Assembly (NCBI GenBank): GCA_023664605.1
Contig: JAMPFF010000007.1
Coordinates: 27,968 to 91,967 of the forward strand
Length of the DNA: 64,000 nt
Reading direction: 5' to 3'
Source of the DNA: Clostridium sp.
GTDB lineage: Bacteria > Bacillota > Clostridia > Lachnospirales > Lachnospiraceae
Part shown: in pieces, positions 48,689 through 55,967 of the stretch
How the letters are laid out: each line of letters starts with the position of its first letter
How positions within the stretch are numbered: the first letter of the stretch is position 1
Position numbers and translations under genes: made by a program
The notes under the pieces: model-generated
Databases searched by the model: none
Told to the model about the DNA's origin: nothing
What the model saw: only the letters and a program-made list of their open reading frames with translations

Positions 48689-49376
48689 GTAAAACGCCTC
48701 CTTTCCTGCGTTCATCCACAATCCTGCCGTCCTCAATATGGATAACCCTGTCGCAGAGCTGCGATAACGCTTCGTTATGGGTAATCATAACAATCGTTTG
48801 ATGGAACTGCTCCCCGGTCAGTTTTAAAAGCCCAAGCACTTCCTGCGTTGTTTTACTGTCCAAATTTCCGGTCGGTTCGTCGGCAAGAATAATCGCGGGT
48901 TTGGTAATCAGCGCGCGGGCAATGGCGACCCGCTGCTGCTGTCCGCCGGAAAGCTGTCCGGGAAGATTGTCCAATTTACTCTGTAACCCAAGCGTGCGGA
49001 TAATGTCCTCGGCAAAGGCGTGGTCTACCGTTCTGCCGTCCAGTTCCAAAGGCAGAACGATATTTTCATAGACGCTCAATATTGGTACCAGATTATAACT
49101 TTGGAACACAAAGCCAATCTGCCGCCTCCTGAAAATGGTTAAATCGTTTTCATTTAATTTAAAAATTTCTTTGCCCGCTACGGTTACCGAGCCGCTTGTC
49201 GCATAGTCGAGACCGCCCAACATATGAAGAAGCGTAGACTTGCCGGAGCCGGAAGTGCCGACAACGGCGGCAAATTCGCCCTCTTCTATACACAGATTGA
49301 CGCCGTCCAATGCTTTCACCTGCGTGTCGCCGGTTCCGTAGTATTTTTTAAGTTCCTTTGTTTCTAATACGTTCAT
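48678..49376 (-). CDS. MacB-type ABC transporter ATP-binding protein
   Basis: ATPase of 232 aa with Walker [12 protein letters not shown], signature [15 protein letters not shown], and Walker [14 protein letters not shown], the classic LolD/MacB group. It pairs with the overlapping FtsX-type permease. A VanRS-like two-component system is encoded 1.5 kb away, on the far side of the ClC gene, and could control it. RBS CGGAGG. Confidence 0.95.
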   Translation of the reverse strand: MNVLETKELKKYYGTGDTQVKALDGVNLCIEEGEFAAVVGTSGSGKSTLLHMLGGLDYATSGSVTVAGKEIFKLNENDLTIFRRRQIGFVFQSYNLVPILSVYENIVLPLELDGRTVDHAFAEDIIRTLGLQSKLDNLPGQLSGGQQQRVAIARALITKPAIILADEPTGNLDSKTTQEVLGLLKLTGEQFHQTIVMITHNEALSQLCDRVIHIEDGRIVDERRKGGVLHDK

Positions 49377-49652
49377 GAGAAACCTCCGTTCTAAATTCTG
49401 TCTAATCTGTATCGCATATTTTCACGGATATGCAGATTGCCCGCGTACCTGAGTACGTTGTCTTGCATTTTTATTTTACCAGATACTTCTTACAACGTTC
49501 TGACAGAACATAGCGAAAGATATGACAGTTTTGTAAGAAAATCGTCCGTTGTCTATTGTAAAGAGAGGAAGAAAATGCTAAATTTGATATAGAAATAAGT
49601 TACGCGCTATTTGATTTATTATAACAAAAGAGAAAGGTATTTGATTGACATT
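49377..49652. promoter_or_regulatory. Divergent control region between the ABC exporter and the ClC gene
   Basis: This 276-nt gap holds a near-perfect palindrome GTTCTG-A-CAGAAC (49497-49509), flanked by TTACAA and, about 40 nt further on, TTGTAA, plus a small hairpin CGTAC/GTACG (49444-49457). The palindrome is a candidate operator for a response regulator. No clear promoter pair was found. Confidence 0.4.
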
Positions 49653-50912
49653 ATGGGGGAAAGATTCAAAGAAAAACTGTCACAGGCGCTACAAAGAAAC
49701 GCCGCTTCCATGAAATGGGTTATTTTAGCCGCTGCCTCCGGGGTCGTTATCGGGGCAATCGGTACGCTTTTTCATCGATGTTTATCCTGGGTTACTAATA
49801 CGCGCGCGCAGTATCCGTACGTTCTCTGGCTGTTGCCGTTTGGCGGGCTTTTAATCGTAGGAGCCTATCGTCTGCTCCATGATGAAAACGACGCGGGAAC
49901 GAACCTTGTTATTTCTTCGATTCATTCGGGGGATAAACTGCCCGCCCGGCAGGCGCCGCTTATTTTCTTTTCGACGCTGATTACGCATTTATGCGGCGGT
50001 TCGGCGGGGCGCGAAGGCGCGGCGCTGCAGATTGGCGGCAGTATCGGCAATAAAATCGGGGAACTTCTCAAACTGGACGAAAAAGACAGGCATATTATGA
50101 CGATGTGCGGTATGAGCGCGGCTTTTTCCGCATTATTCGGAACGCCGATGGCGGCGGCGATTTTTTCGCTGGAAGTAGTGAGCGTCGGCGTTATGTATTA
50201 TTCCGCGTTAGTGCCTTGTGTTATCGCCGCTTTAGTGGCGCGCGGCGTCGCCGTTTATTTTAAAACGCCGGATGAGGTTTTTATCTTAGAGTCGCTTCCG
50301 GCTTTTGGCGTCAGTTCGGCGGTAAAAGTGGCGGTTCTTGCCGTATTGTGCGCATTCGTCAGCATTTTGTTCTGTGTTTTGCTGCATCAGGCGGCGCATC
50401 TTTACCAGAAGTTTTTAAAAAATCCGTATATCAGGATTTTTGCGGGTGGCTGTATTGTGATTGTTTTGACATTGTTAGTGGGAGACCAGAGATATAACGG
50501 TTCCGGTATGAACCTGATTGAGGGCTGTATGGAAGGCAGCGTGAGACCGGAAATGTTTTTAATGAAAATATTGTTTACGGCGGTAACGTTAGGCGCCGGT
50601 TATAAAGGCGGCGAAATCGTACCATCTTTTTGTATCGGCGGCACATTTGGCTGTCTGTTCGGCACGTTGATTGACTTTTCGCCCGCGCTTTGTACGGCGG
50701 TCGGCATGGGGGCAGTATTCTGCGGCGTGACAAACTGCCCGTTGACGTCGCTTCTCATTTGCTTTGAGCTGTTCGGCTATGAGGGAATGCCGTATTTTCT
50801 GCTGACGGTAGCGTTCAGTTATATGTTTTCCGGTTATTATGGTCTGTATCACAGCCAGAAAATCATGTATTCCAAATATAAGACATTGTTTATTAACAGG
50901 AAAGCAGAGTAG
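49653..50912 (+). CDS. ClC-family chloride channel or transporter
   Basis: Membrane protein of about 419 aa. The filter and gating motif GGSAGREGAALQIGG contains the gating Glu, followed by GMSAAFSALFGTPMAAAIF and later GAGYKGGEIVPSFCIGG. No CBS domains are present. I set the start at ATG 49653 (MGERFKEK), 15 nt after AGAAAGG; TTG at 49641 or 49611 is possible. The gene ends 3 nt from the convergent histidine kinase gene without a terminator. Confidence 0.92.
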   Translation: MGERFKEKLSQALQRNAASMKWVILAAASGVVIGAIGTLFHRCLSWVTNTRAQYPYVLWLLPFGGLLIVGAYRLLHDENDAGTNLVISSIHSGDKLPARQAPLIFFSTLITHLCGGSAGREGAALQIGGSIGNKIGELLKLDEKDRHIMTMCGMSAAFSALFGTPMAAAIFSLEVVSVGVMYYSALVPCVIAALVARGVAVYFKTPDEVFILESLPAFGVSSAVKVAVLAVLCAFVSILFCVLLHQAAHLYQKFLKNPYIRIFAGGCIVIVLTLLVGDQRYNGSGMNLIEGCMEGSVRPEMFLMKILFTAVTLGAGYKGGEIVPSFCIGGTFGCLFGTLIDFSPALCTAVGMGAVFCGVTNCPLTSLLICFELFGYEGMPYFLLTVAFSYMFSGYYGLYHSQKIMYSKYKTLFINRKAE

Positions 50913-50915
50913 CGT

Positions 50916-51845
50916 TTAAGGAGCGGCATTTAGCAGAAACAGCGAAAAACTGCTTCCCTGACCGATTTTAGAGGCTACAGTGATGTAGCCTTTTTCGCAT
51001 TGTAAAATAAGCTGCGCTAAATATAGCCCGAGACCGTTTCCATCCTGCTGTTCCACGTTTTTTCCACGATAAAAGCGTTTAAAGATATTGTTATATTCAT
51101 TTTCAGGAATGCCGACGCCCTCATCGGAAATAGTAATCCTTGTGTAAATATCCAGTCGGGTAATCGTTATTTTAATGCGGCTGTTTTCCGGCGAATATTT
51201 TATGGCGTTTTCCAAGATATTTGACATTGCCTCCGCTGTCCATTTCGGGTTGTGGTAGAGAGAAAAATCCGGAAATTCTTCTACCGACAGACGAATGCTT
51301 TTGGCAGCCGCCTGTGCATAGACGGCTTCAAGCGCGCGGGCAATCGTTTCCTTGACGCCGGTATATTCGGCGTTAAATTGAATGACGCCGTTTTCTAAGC
51401 GGGAAGCTTTTAAAAGGTCTTTCATTAACCAACTCATTTTATCCGCCTGGCTTTTGGTATGCTCTAAAAATTCCCTGCGTTCTTCCTTTGCCAGGGCGTC
51501 ATTTTGGAGAATCTCCATATTCATTACGATATTCGCCAGAGGCGTTTTTAACTGGTGGGAAAGGTCGGAAATTAACTCCGTGACCTGGTCTTTTTCTTTA
51601 ACCGCCTGATTTTCCCGAAAGCGGGCGCTGCTTAAAATACGGCGAAGCTGGCTTGCGACGCGGGATTCCCTTGTTTCATAATATTCCTGTTCGTATGCGC
51701 TTTCCGGGTCGTTTTTTTGAAAACTTTCCAGTATGCTGTCCAGTTTTTTCCATTCCCGTAAAAAATAGAGTGTGCCTGTGATAAGAACGGCAAGACATAG
51801 AAAAAGCGTCAGAGCAAGCAGGATAATAACGCTGTCTTTTGTCAT
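50916..51845 (-). CDS. Sensor histidine kinase
   Basis: Kinase of 309 aa with one N-terminal membrane segment (about 6-29), a short linker without a sensory domain, a DHp helix with SDLSHQLKTPL (His97), and an ATPase domain with NAIKYSP, DEGVGIPE and GNGLGLYLAQ. Start at ATG 51845 behind GGGAGG, overlapping the regulator gene by 4 nt (ATGA). The small input region resembles intramembrane-sensing kinases tied to ABC exporters. Confidence 0.94.
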   Translation of the reverse strand: MTKDSVIILLALTLFLCLAVLITGTLYFLREWKKLDSILESFQKNDPESAYEQEYYETRESRVASQLRRILSSARFRENQAVKEKDQVTELISDLSHQLKTPLANIVMNMEILQNDALAKEERREFLEHTKSQADKMSWLMKDLLKASRLENGVIQFNAEYTGVKETIARALEAVYAQAAAKSIRLSVEEFPDFSLYHNPKWTAEAMSNILENAIKYSPENSRIKITITRLDIYTRITISDEGVGIPENEYNNIFKRFYRGKNVEQQDGNGLGLYLAQLILQCEKGYITVASKIGQGSSFSLFLLNAAP

Positions 51846-52522
51846 GGATTTTCCTCCCATAAATAGCCGATGCCCTGAATGGTACGGATATAGTTTCCGC
51901 CCAGCTTTTTGCGCAGACGGCTGATATTGACGGAAAGCGTGTTTTCTTCCACGAAATTGCCGTCTGCATCCCATATATGCTGTAAAATCTGTTCTTTGAG
52001 AAGCACTTTATTTTTATTTTCCAGAAAATATTGAAGCAGCCTAAACTCTGTTATGCTTAAAACAATTTCCGTATCTTCGTTAAAAGCGCGGAATGAGGCT
52101 GTGTCTACGGCTATTTTCCCGGACGTCAGCATATGCGGCGTTTCCTTGTCGGAAAGTCTGCGCTGCATGATGTTTTGTAATCTGATTTTTAAAACGGAGA
52201 TGGAAAAGGGTTTCGTCATATAGTCGTCCGCGCCGCTTGAAAGCCCCATGATTTCATCGACTTCCATATCCCGTGCGGTCAGCATTAATAACGGAGTCTT
52301 TGATTTTTCTCCAGCCGCTTTGCGTATAGTTTTGCAAAAGTCCATGCCGTCTCCGTCCGGCAGGTTCAAATCGAGTATAACGGCGTCGGGAGCTTCTTTT
52401 TCAAAAAGGGTTAAGCCCTCTTTCAGCGTCCGCGCACACAGCGGTTGATAGCCGTCTTGTTCCAGCGCAAAGGAAATGCCGCGGTTTAGTCCGGCGTCAT
52501 CTTCGATAATTAAGATTTTCAT
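51842..52522 (-). CDS. OmpR-family response regulator
   Basis: Regulator of 226 aa: receiver domain with acidic pocket EDD (8-10), phosphoacceptor Asp51 in ILDLNLPDGDG, Lys in TKPF, and a C-terminal winged helix with SRLRKKLGGNYIRTIQGIGY. Start at ATG 52522 (MKILIIEDD) with AAAGGACG. It is only 19 nt downstream of the Abi gene on the same strand, so the two may be co-transcribed. The nearby MacB-type exporter is a likely target. Confidence 0.95.
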   Translation of the reverse strand: MKILIIEDDAGLNRGISFALEQDGYQPLCARTLKEGLTLFEKEAPDAVILDLNLPDGDGMDFCKTIRKAAGEKSKTPLLMLTARDMEVDEIMGLSSGADDYMTKPFSISVLKIRLQNIMQRRLSDKETPHMLTSGKIAVDTASFRAFNEDTEIVLSITEFRLLQYFLENKNKVLLKEQILQHIWDADGNFVEENTLSVNISRLRKKLGGNYIRTIQGIGYLWEENP

Positions 52523-52541
52523 GGGAGCGTCCTTTCGGGGG

Positions 52542-53510
52542 TTAGAGTTTGCCGTTGTTGTCATTTTTATTTTTAATTTCCATCCAGTTTTCAGGGAAAC
52601 CCATGTATTTGTATAATTGATTTCTCTGGATTCTTTTGGTATCGTCAAGTAATTTTTGTATTAGGTCATTTAATTCTGATACAAAAGAATCAAAATCGTT
52701 TTCGTTTAATAAATATTTTAAGACAATCACTACAGCGAATAAATCGTTTTTGCCCTTTTTATATTGTTCATTTACCTTTGGGATTCCCAGAGCGGCATGA
52801 ATATAGGTATTGTCTATGGTTCCTTTTCGGTATTTGTAATCGAATAACCTTTCGTTGTGGGCGCATACGTTTCTTACACGGGCTAATAAATCCAGCATTT
52901 GCACCAGCATACTTTCATGTACATAGTCAAATTCTTTGCTGACATTGGACTGGATGCTTTGTGGCAAAAAGCTGTACATTTTTGATACGGTACCTAAAGT
53001 CAGCGCTTTCATCATAACCCATAAGGGAATATTGCCGTGTTTCTTTTTCTGATGTATGATATAGGGGTAATTTTTAGGGTCGGTTGTAATTTTTGTAAGT
53101 CTTGTAATCAGTTCATATATATCATCCTGATTTTGGGAATTATAATTATATTTGGTCGCATTAAGATAGTGCTGCTGGTTTTCGCCATAGACTGCACAGA
53201 AAGAATAGGAGATTAGCGATTTAACGTGCTTTTCAATTTTTAATATGTATTGTAAAAAAAGCGCCCTTAAAGAGTCGTCAAAGATATATAGTGTATAGAT
53301 ATCCTGAATGGATACATGTACTTTGTAATTGCCATCCTTTCCTTTAAAAGGACCTTTATATCCCGATATTAAGGCAAAATAGCTGTGTTCTTTCAGTAAT
53401 TTAATTGCATAATCCCTGTTATTTATTTCCAGTTTCTTTTCTTTGCTTAGTTTTTCAATTAACTGGTCGTAAGTCATAAAAGGCTTGTCCTGTTTTAATT
53501 CATTTTCCAT
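52542..53510 (-). CDS. Abi_2/AbiF-like abortive-infection protein with HEPN motif
   Basis: Protein of 322 aa of the AbiD/AbiF family (PF07751). Visible hallmarks are NNRDYAIKLLKEHSYFALISGYK (30-52), the middle helix IPLWVMMKALTLGTVSKMY (161-179) and the HEPN nuclease motif RNVCAH (R213-H218), so it should be an RNase toxin acting in phage defence by growth arrest. RBS GGAG six bases before ATG. A compact RNA gene with its own promoter and terminator lies directly upstream on the same strand, a probable RNA partner. It was inserted just ahead of a two-component system. Confidence 0.92.
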   Translation of the reverse strand: MENELKQDKPFMTYDQLIEKLSKEKKLEINNRDYAIKLLKEHSYFALISGYKGPFKGKDGNYKVHVSIQDIYTLYIFDDSLRALFLQYILKIEKHVKSLISYSFCAVYGENQQHYLNATKYNYNSQNQDDIYELITRLTKITTDPKNYPYIIHQKKKHGNIPLWVMMKALTLGTVSKMYSFLPQSIQSNVSKEFDYVHESMLVQMLDLLARVRNVCAHNERLFDYKYRKGTIDNTYIHAALGIPKVNEQYKKGKNDLFAVVIVLKYLLNENDFDSFVSELNDLIQKLLDDTKRIQRNQLYKYMGFPENWMEIKNKNDNNGKL

Positions 53511-53542
53511 AACAATTCTCCATTCTTATCTGAGTAGCATAC

Positions 53543-53607
53543 AAAAAGGCTCCCGCAGGAGCCCTTTTTTGGTCGCAGGCCTCACAGGTATCTGCAACAC
53601 GATCACT
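53543..53607 (-). ncRNA. Candidate structured small RNA upstream of the Abi gene
   Basis: Predicted transcript of about 65 nt from near 53607 down to 53543. It contains a 7-bp stem GTTGCAG (53598-53592) / CTGCGAC (53578-53572) with one U-G pair, enclosing a small CCT-GTG-AGG hairpin, then an A-rich linker and a strong terminator GGCTCC-TGCG-GGAGCC plus TTTTT. The 3' end lies 33 nt before the abi ATG. AbiF-type HEPN proteins have been reported with adjacent structured RNAs; this fits that arrangement. Not tested here. Confidence 0.75.
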
Positions 53608-53613
53608 GATAAT

Positions 53614-53642
53614 ATTATACATAACAGGCGTAATCATGTCAA
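53614..53642 (-). promoter_or_regulatory. Consensus promoter of the Abi-associated RNA
   Basis: TTGACA (53642-53637), 17-nt spacer, TATAAT (53619-53614): a perfect match to the sigma-A consensus, rare in the window. Transcription would start near an A at 53607. The abi gene itself would be read only by passing the RNA terminator. Confidence 0.85.
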
Positions 53643-53735
53643 CATATATTTTTCCTGCTATTGCGTAATTTTAATCAGCTTTTTATTTATATGCGTTATC
53701 GTTTGTAAGTATACAAAAATTCTTCAGAAAAGTCA

Positions 53736-53771
53736 TTGACAACTGATATGTACTGTTATATACTGTTTATT
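53736..53771 (+). promoter_or_regulatory. Promoter and tandem-repeat operator of the GntR-ABC operon
   Basis: TTGACA (53736-53741), 17-nt spacer, TATACT (53759-53764). Overlapping spacer and -10 are three 10-bp direct repeats each beginning ACTG (53742, 53752, 53762: ACTGATATGT, ACTGTTATAT, ACTGTTTATT). Their placement suggests repression by the GntR protein encoded 44 nt downstream. Confidence 0.75.
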
Positions 53772-53814
53772 GCGAGGAACAAATTCGCATATTAAGAAAG
53801 GCATATAGGTAATA

Positions 53815-54186
53815 ATGAAAATCATAATAAGCAATTCATCGATGGAGCCAATTTATGAACAAATCATAGGACAGATTAAGGCTATGATTATGGATGGGAG
53901 ACTGCAGGAGGAAACTATGCTGCCTTCGGTCAGGTCTTTATCCAAAGATTTAAAAATCAGCGCACTGACGGTAAAGAAAGCCTACGACTGCCTCGAAGAG
54001 GACGGATTTATCGTTACGGTGCATGGAAAGGGAAGCTTTGTTGCGCAGGGGAACCAGAACTTATTGCAGGAGGAAAAGCGCAGGGAAGTAGAAAACAAAC
54101 TGGAGTCTGCCGTGCAGGAGGGAAGAAGGTGCGGCATGAAAGATGAGGAAATCAGGGAATTATTTGATTTAATCATTAATGAGTAG
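53815..54186 (+). CDS. GntR-family regulator (YtrA subfamily)
   Basis: Regulator of 123 aa: an N-terminal winged helix (PIYEQIIGQIKAMIMDGRLQ, then LPSVRSLSKDLKISALTVKK) and a short helical tail instead of a ligand-binding domain, as in YtrA. Such repressors control ABC exporters encoded directly downstream and respond to cell-wall-active compounds. ATG 53815 follows AGAAAGG by 13 nt. First gene of a three-gene operon with its own promoter. Confidence 0.93.
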   Translation: MKIIISNSSMEPIYEQIIGQIKAMIMDGRLQEETMLPSVRSLSKDLKISALTVKKAYDCLEEDGFIVTVHGKGSFVAQGNQNLLQEEKRREVENKLESAVQEGRRCGMKDEEIRELFDLIINE

Positions 54187-54225
54187 TGTGAAAAAGGCAT
54201 GATTTTAGAAGGAGTGAATCGACAT

Positions 54226-55077
54226 ATGCTGCTGAAAATGGAAAATGTACAAAAAAGTTACGGAGATTTTAAGCTGAATTGTTCGATGCAGGTGGACGAG
54301 GGATATATAACAGGTGTTATCGGAGCGAACGGAGCCGGAAAAAGTACGACGTTTAAGGCGATTCTTGGATTGATTCAGACAGACGGCGGAACGGTAGAAA
54401 TACTGGGAAAAGATGGGAAAAACCTAACGGGAGCGGACAGACAGCAGATAGGAACGGTTTTGTCGGAAAGCACTTTTAACGGCGTGTTGACAATCAAGGA
54501 CGCAGCTGTGGTTATGAAAGCAATGTATGCAAACTTTCATAAGGAAGATTTTTTTCAGAAGTGCGAAAAGTACGGACTGCCTTTACAAAAGCCGATAAAA
54601 GAGTTTTCCACCGGTATGCAGGCAAAATTCAAACTTTTGCTGGCAATGAGTTACGATGCGAAACTTTTAATACTGGACGAACCGACCGCCGGACTCGACG
54701 CGGTTGTCAGAAGCGAACTGTTGGACGAAATGCGGGAGTATATGAGCGCGGGCGACAGGGCGATTTTAGTCAGTTCCCATATTTCATCCGATTTGGAGGG
54801 ACTGTGCGACGATTTGTATTTTTTACAGGACGGCAAAGTATTATTTCATGAGGATATGGATGTGATTTTATCCGATTACGCCGTTTTGAAAGTGAATGAG
54901 GAACAGTATCGGGCACTGGATAAAAGCCATATCAGCTATCGGAAAAAAGAGGCGTTCGGCTATGAACTTTTAACAAAGCAAAAACAGTTTTATCGGGATA
55001 ATTATCCGGACATTGTCATGGAGAAAGGGAACATTGACGACGTGATGTTAATCGTGACGAAAGGGGAAAAGATATGA
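54226..55077 (+). CDS. ABC transporter ATP-binding protein (YtrB/BcrA-like)
   Basis: ATPase of 283 aa. Walker A GANGAGKST, a degenerate signature FSTGMQAKF in place of LSGGQ, Walker B LLILDEPTAGLD, and SSHISSDLE. Start at ATG 54226 (MLLKMENVQKSYGDF) preceded by GAAGGAG; in-frame GTG 54214 and ATG 54199 are alternatives. Overlaps the permease gene by 4 nt (ATGA). Probably exports a drug or an envelope intermediate under GntR control. Confidence 0.93.
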   Translation: MLLKMENVQKSYGDFKLNCSMQVDEGYITGVIGANGAGKSTTFKAILGLIQTDGGTVEILGKDGKNLTGADRQQIGTVLSESTFNGVLTIKDAAVVMKAMYANFHKEDFFQKCEKYGLPLQKPIKEFSTGMQAKFKLLLAMSYDAKLLILDEPTAGLDAVVRSELLDEMREYMSAGDRAILVSSHISSDLEGLCDDLYFLQDGKVLFHEDMDVILSDYAVLKVNEEQYRALDKSHISYRKKEAFGYELLTKQKQFYRDNYPDIVMEKGNIDDVMLIVTKGEKI

Positions 55078-55745
55078 AAGGGTTGTTTCTTAAGGACTTG
55101 AAATTAATATGGTATAATAAAAAATTATTTCTTGCGATATTATTAGTGATGGTGATAGCCTCCCGTAATTACGATAACTATAGTTTCTTAATCGCGTATG
55201 GCACAATGATATTTATTTTGTTAGTGTTAAATACAATATCATTGGACGAATATTATAAAAGCACTTCTTTCTGGATGACGACGCCCATTAAAAGAGTGTC
55301 TTATGTGACGGAGAAATATATATTGATGTTTGCATTCAGTTTTTTAGGCACTGTGTTGATGAGTCTTGCCTGTGTGTTGATGCATCCGGAGAGCGCTGTA
55401 CAGAGTATAATAGAAGCGTTTCTTATCTATTTGGTTATGGCGGTAGTGCAGCTTATCATGCTGCCGATTCAACTCAAATTCAGCGGAGAAAACGGTGAAA
55501 AGGCAAGAATGATATTCATAGGGCTGATAGCGGTTGTAACGGTTCTTTCGGCGTCGCTTGTAAAAAGTTTCCCCCGCATTTTCAGTATGGACGGCGTCGT
55601 GGGCGAATTAATCAGGAATATAGTTACCGGTTTTCTTTCCCTGCAAAAGGGCGTTATGGCGTTACTTATCTGTCTGGTATTTGCGGCGGGCGCGGCGGTA
55701 TCGTACTGCGTGAGCAGGAGAGTTATGCTGGCGAGAGAATTTTAA
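55074..55745 (+). CDS. ABC-2 type transporter permease
   Basis: Permease of 223 aa with six hydrophobic segments. The start MKGLFLKDLKLIWYNKK, the block TISLDEYYKSTSFWMTTPIK and RVSYVTEKY are typical of the ABC2_membrane_5 group found with YtrA-type regulators. Translationally coupled to the ATPase. The operon has no obvious terminator of its own within the next 60 nt. Confidence 0.9.
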   Translation: MKGLFLKDLKLIWYNKKLFLAILLVMVIASRNYDNYSFLIAYGTMIFILLVLNTISLDEYYKSTSFWMTTPIKRVSYVTEKYILMFAFSFLGTVLMSLACVLMHPESAVQSIIEAFLIYLVMAVVQLIMLPIQLKFSGENGEKARMIFIGLIAVVTVLSASLVKSFPRIFSMDGVVGELIRNIVTGFLSLQKGVMALLICLVFAAGAAVSYCVSRRVMLAREF

Positions 55746-55788
55746 GGATATTAGTTTATTGTTGGTTTAATAGGAAAATAATTGTATG

Positions 55789-55965
55789 TTGACATTCCTA
55801 AATGAATATACTAAAATATACACAAGTTGACAGTAGAATCAATTATAATATTGATAAGTTGACGTGTATAAAAGAACATGGAACAGAAATGTTCTTAAGT
55901 ATTTTAAGAAGGATAAACTGATGGTGTTTCTAGTGTGTACTAGAAAATGTCTGTCAGTTTTTTCC
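55789..55965 (+). ncRNA. Possible small RNA between the ABC permease and SIR2 genes
   Basis: TTGACA (55789-55794), 17-nt spacer, TAAAAT (55812-55817) could start a transcript near 55824. It would contain a hairpin AAGAACAT/ATGTTCTT (55872-55896) and end with a two-part hairpin, AAACTGA/TCAGTTT outside and TTTCTAGT/ACTAGAAA inside (55915-55960), followed by TTTTTTCCTTTT. GTTGAC also recurs at 55788, 55826 and 55858. No open frame of note. The final hairpin could simply be the terminator of the ABC operon. Confidence 0.45.
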
Positions 55966-55967
55966 TT

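Noticed and set aside
55827-55849. TTGACA followed by TATAAT in the gap before SIR2
   Set aside because: The spacer is only 11 nt, too short for a sigma-A promoter. The pair at 55789/55812 with 17 nt is better.
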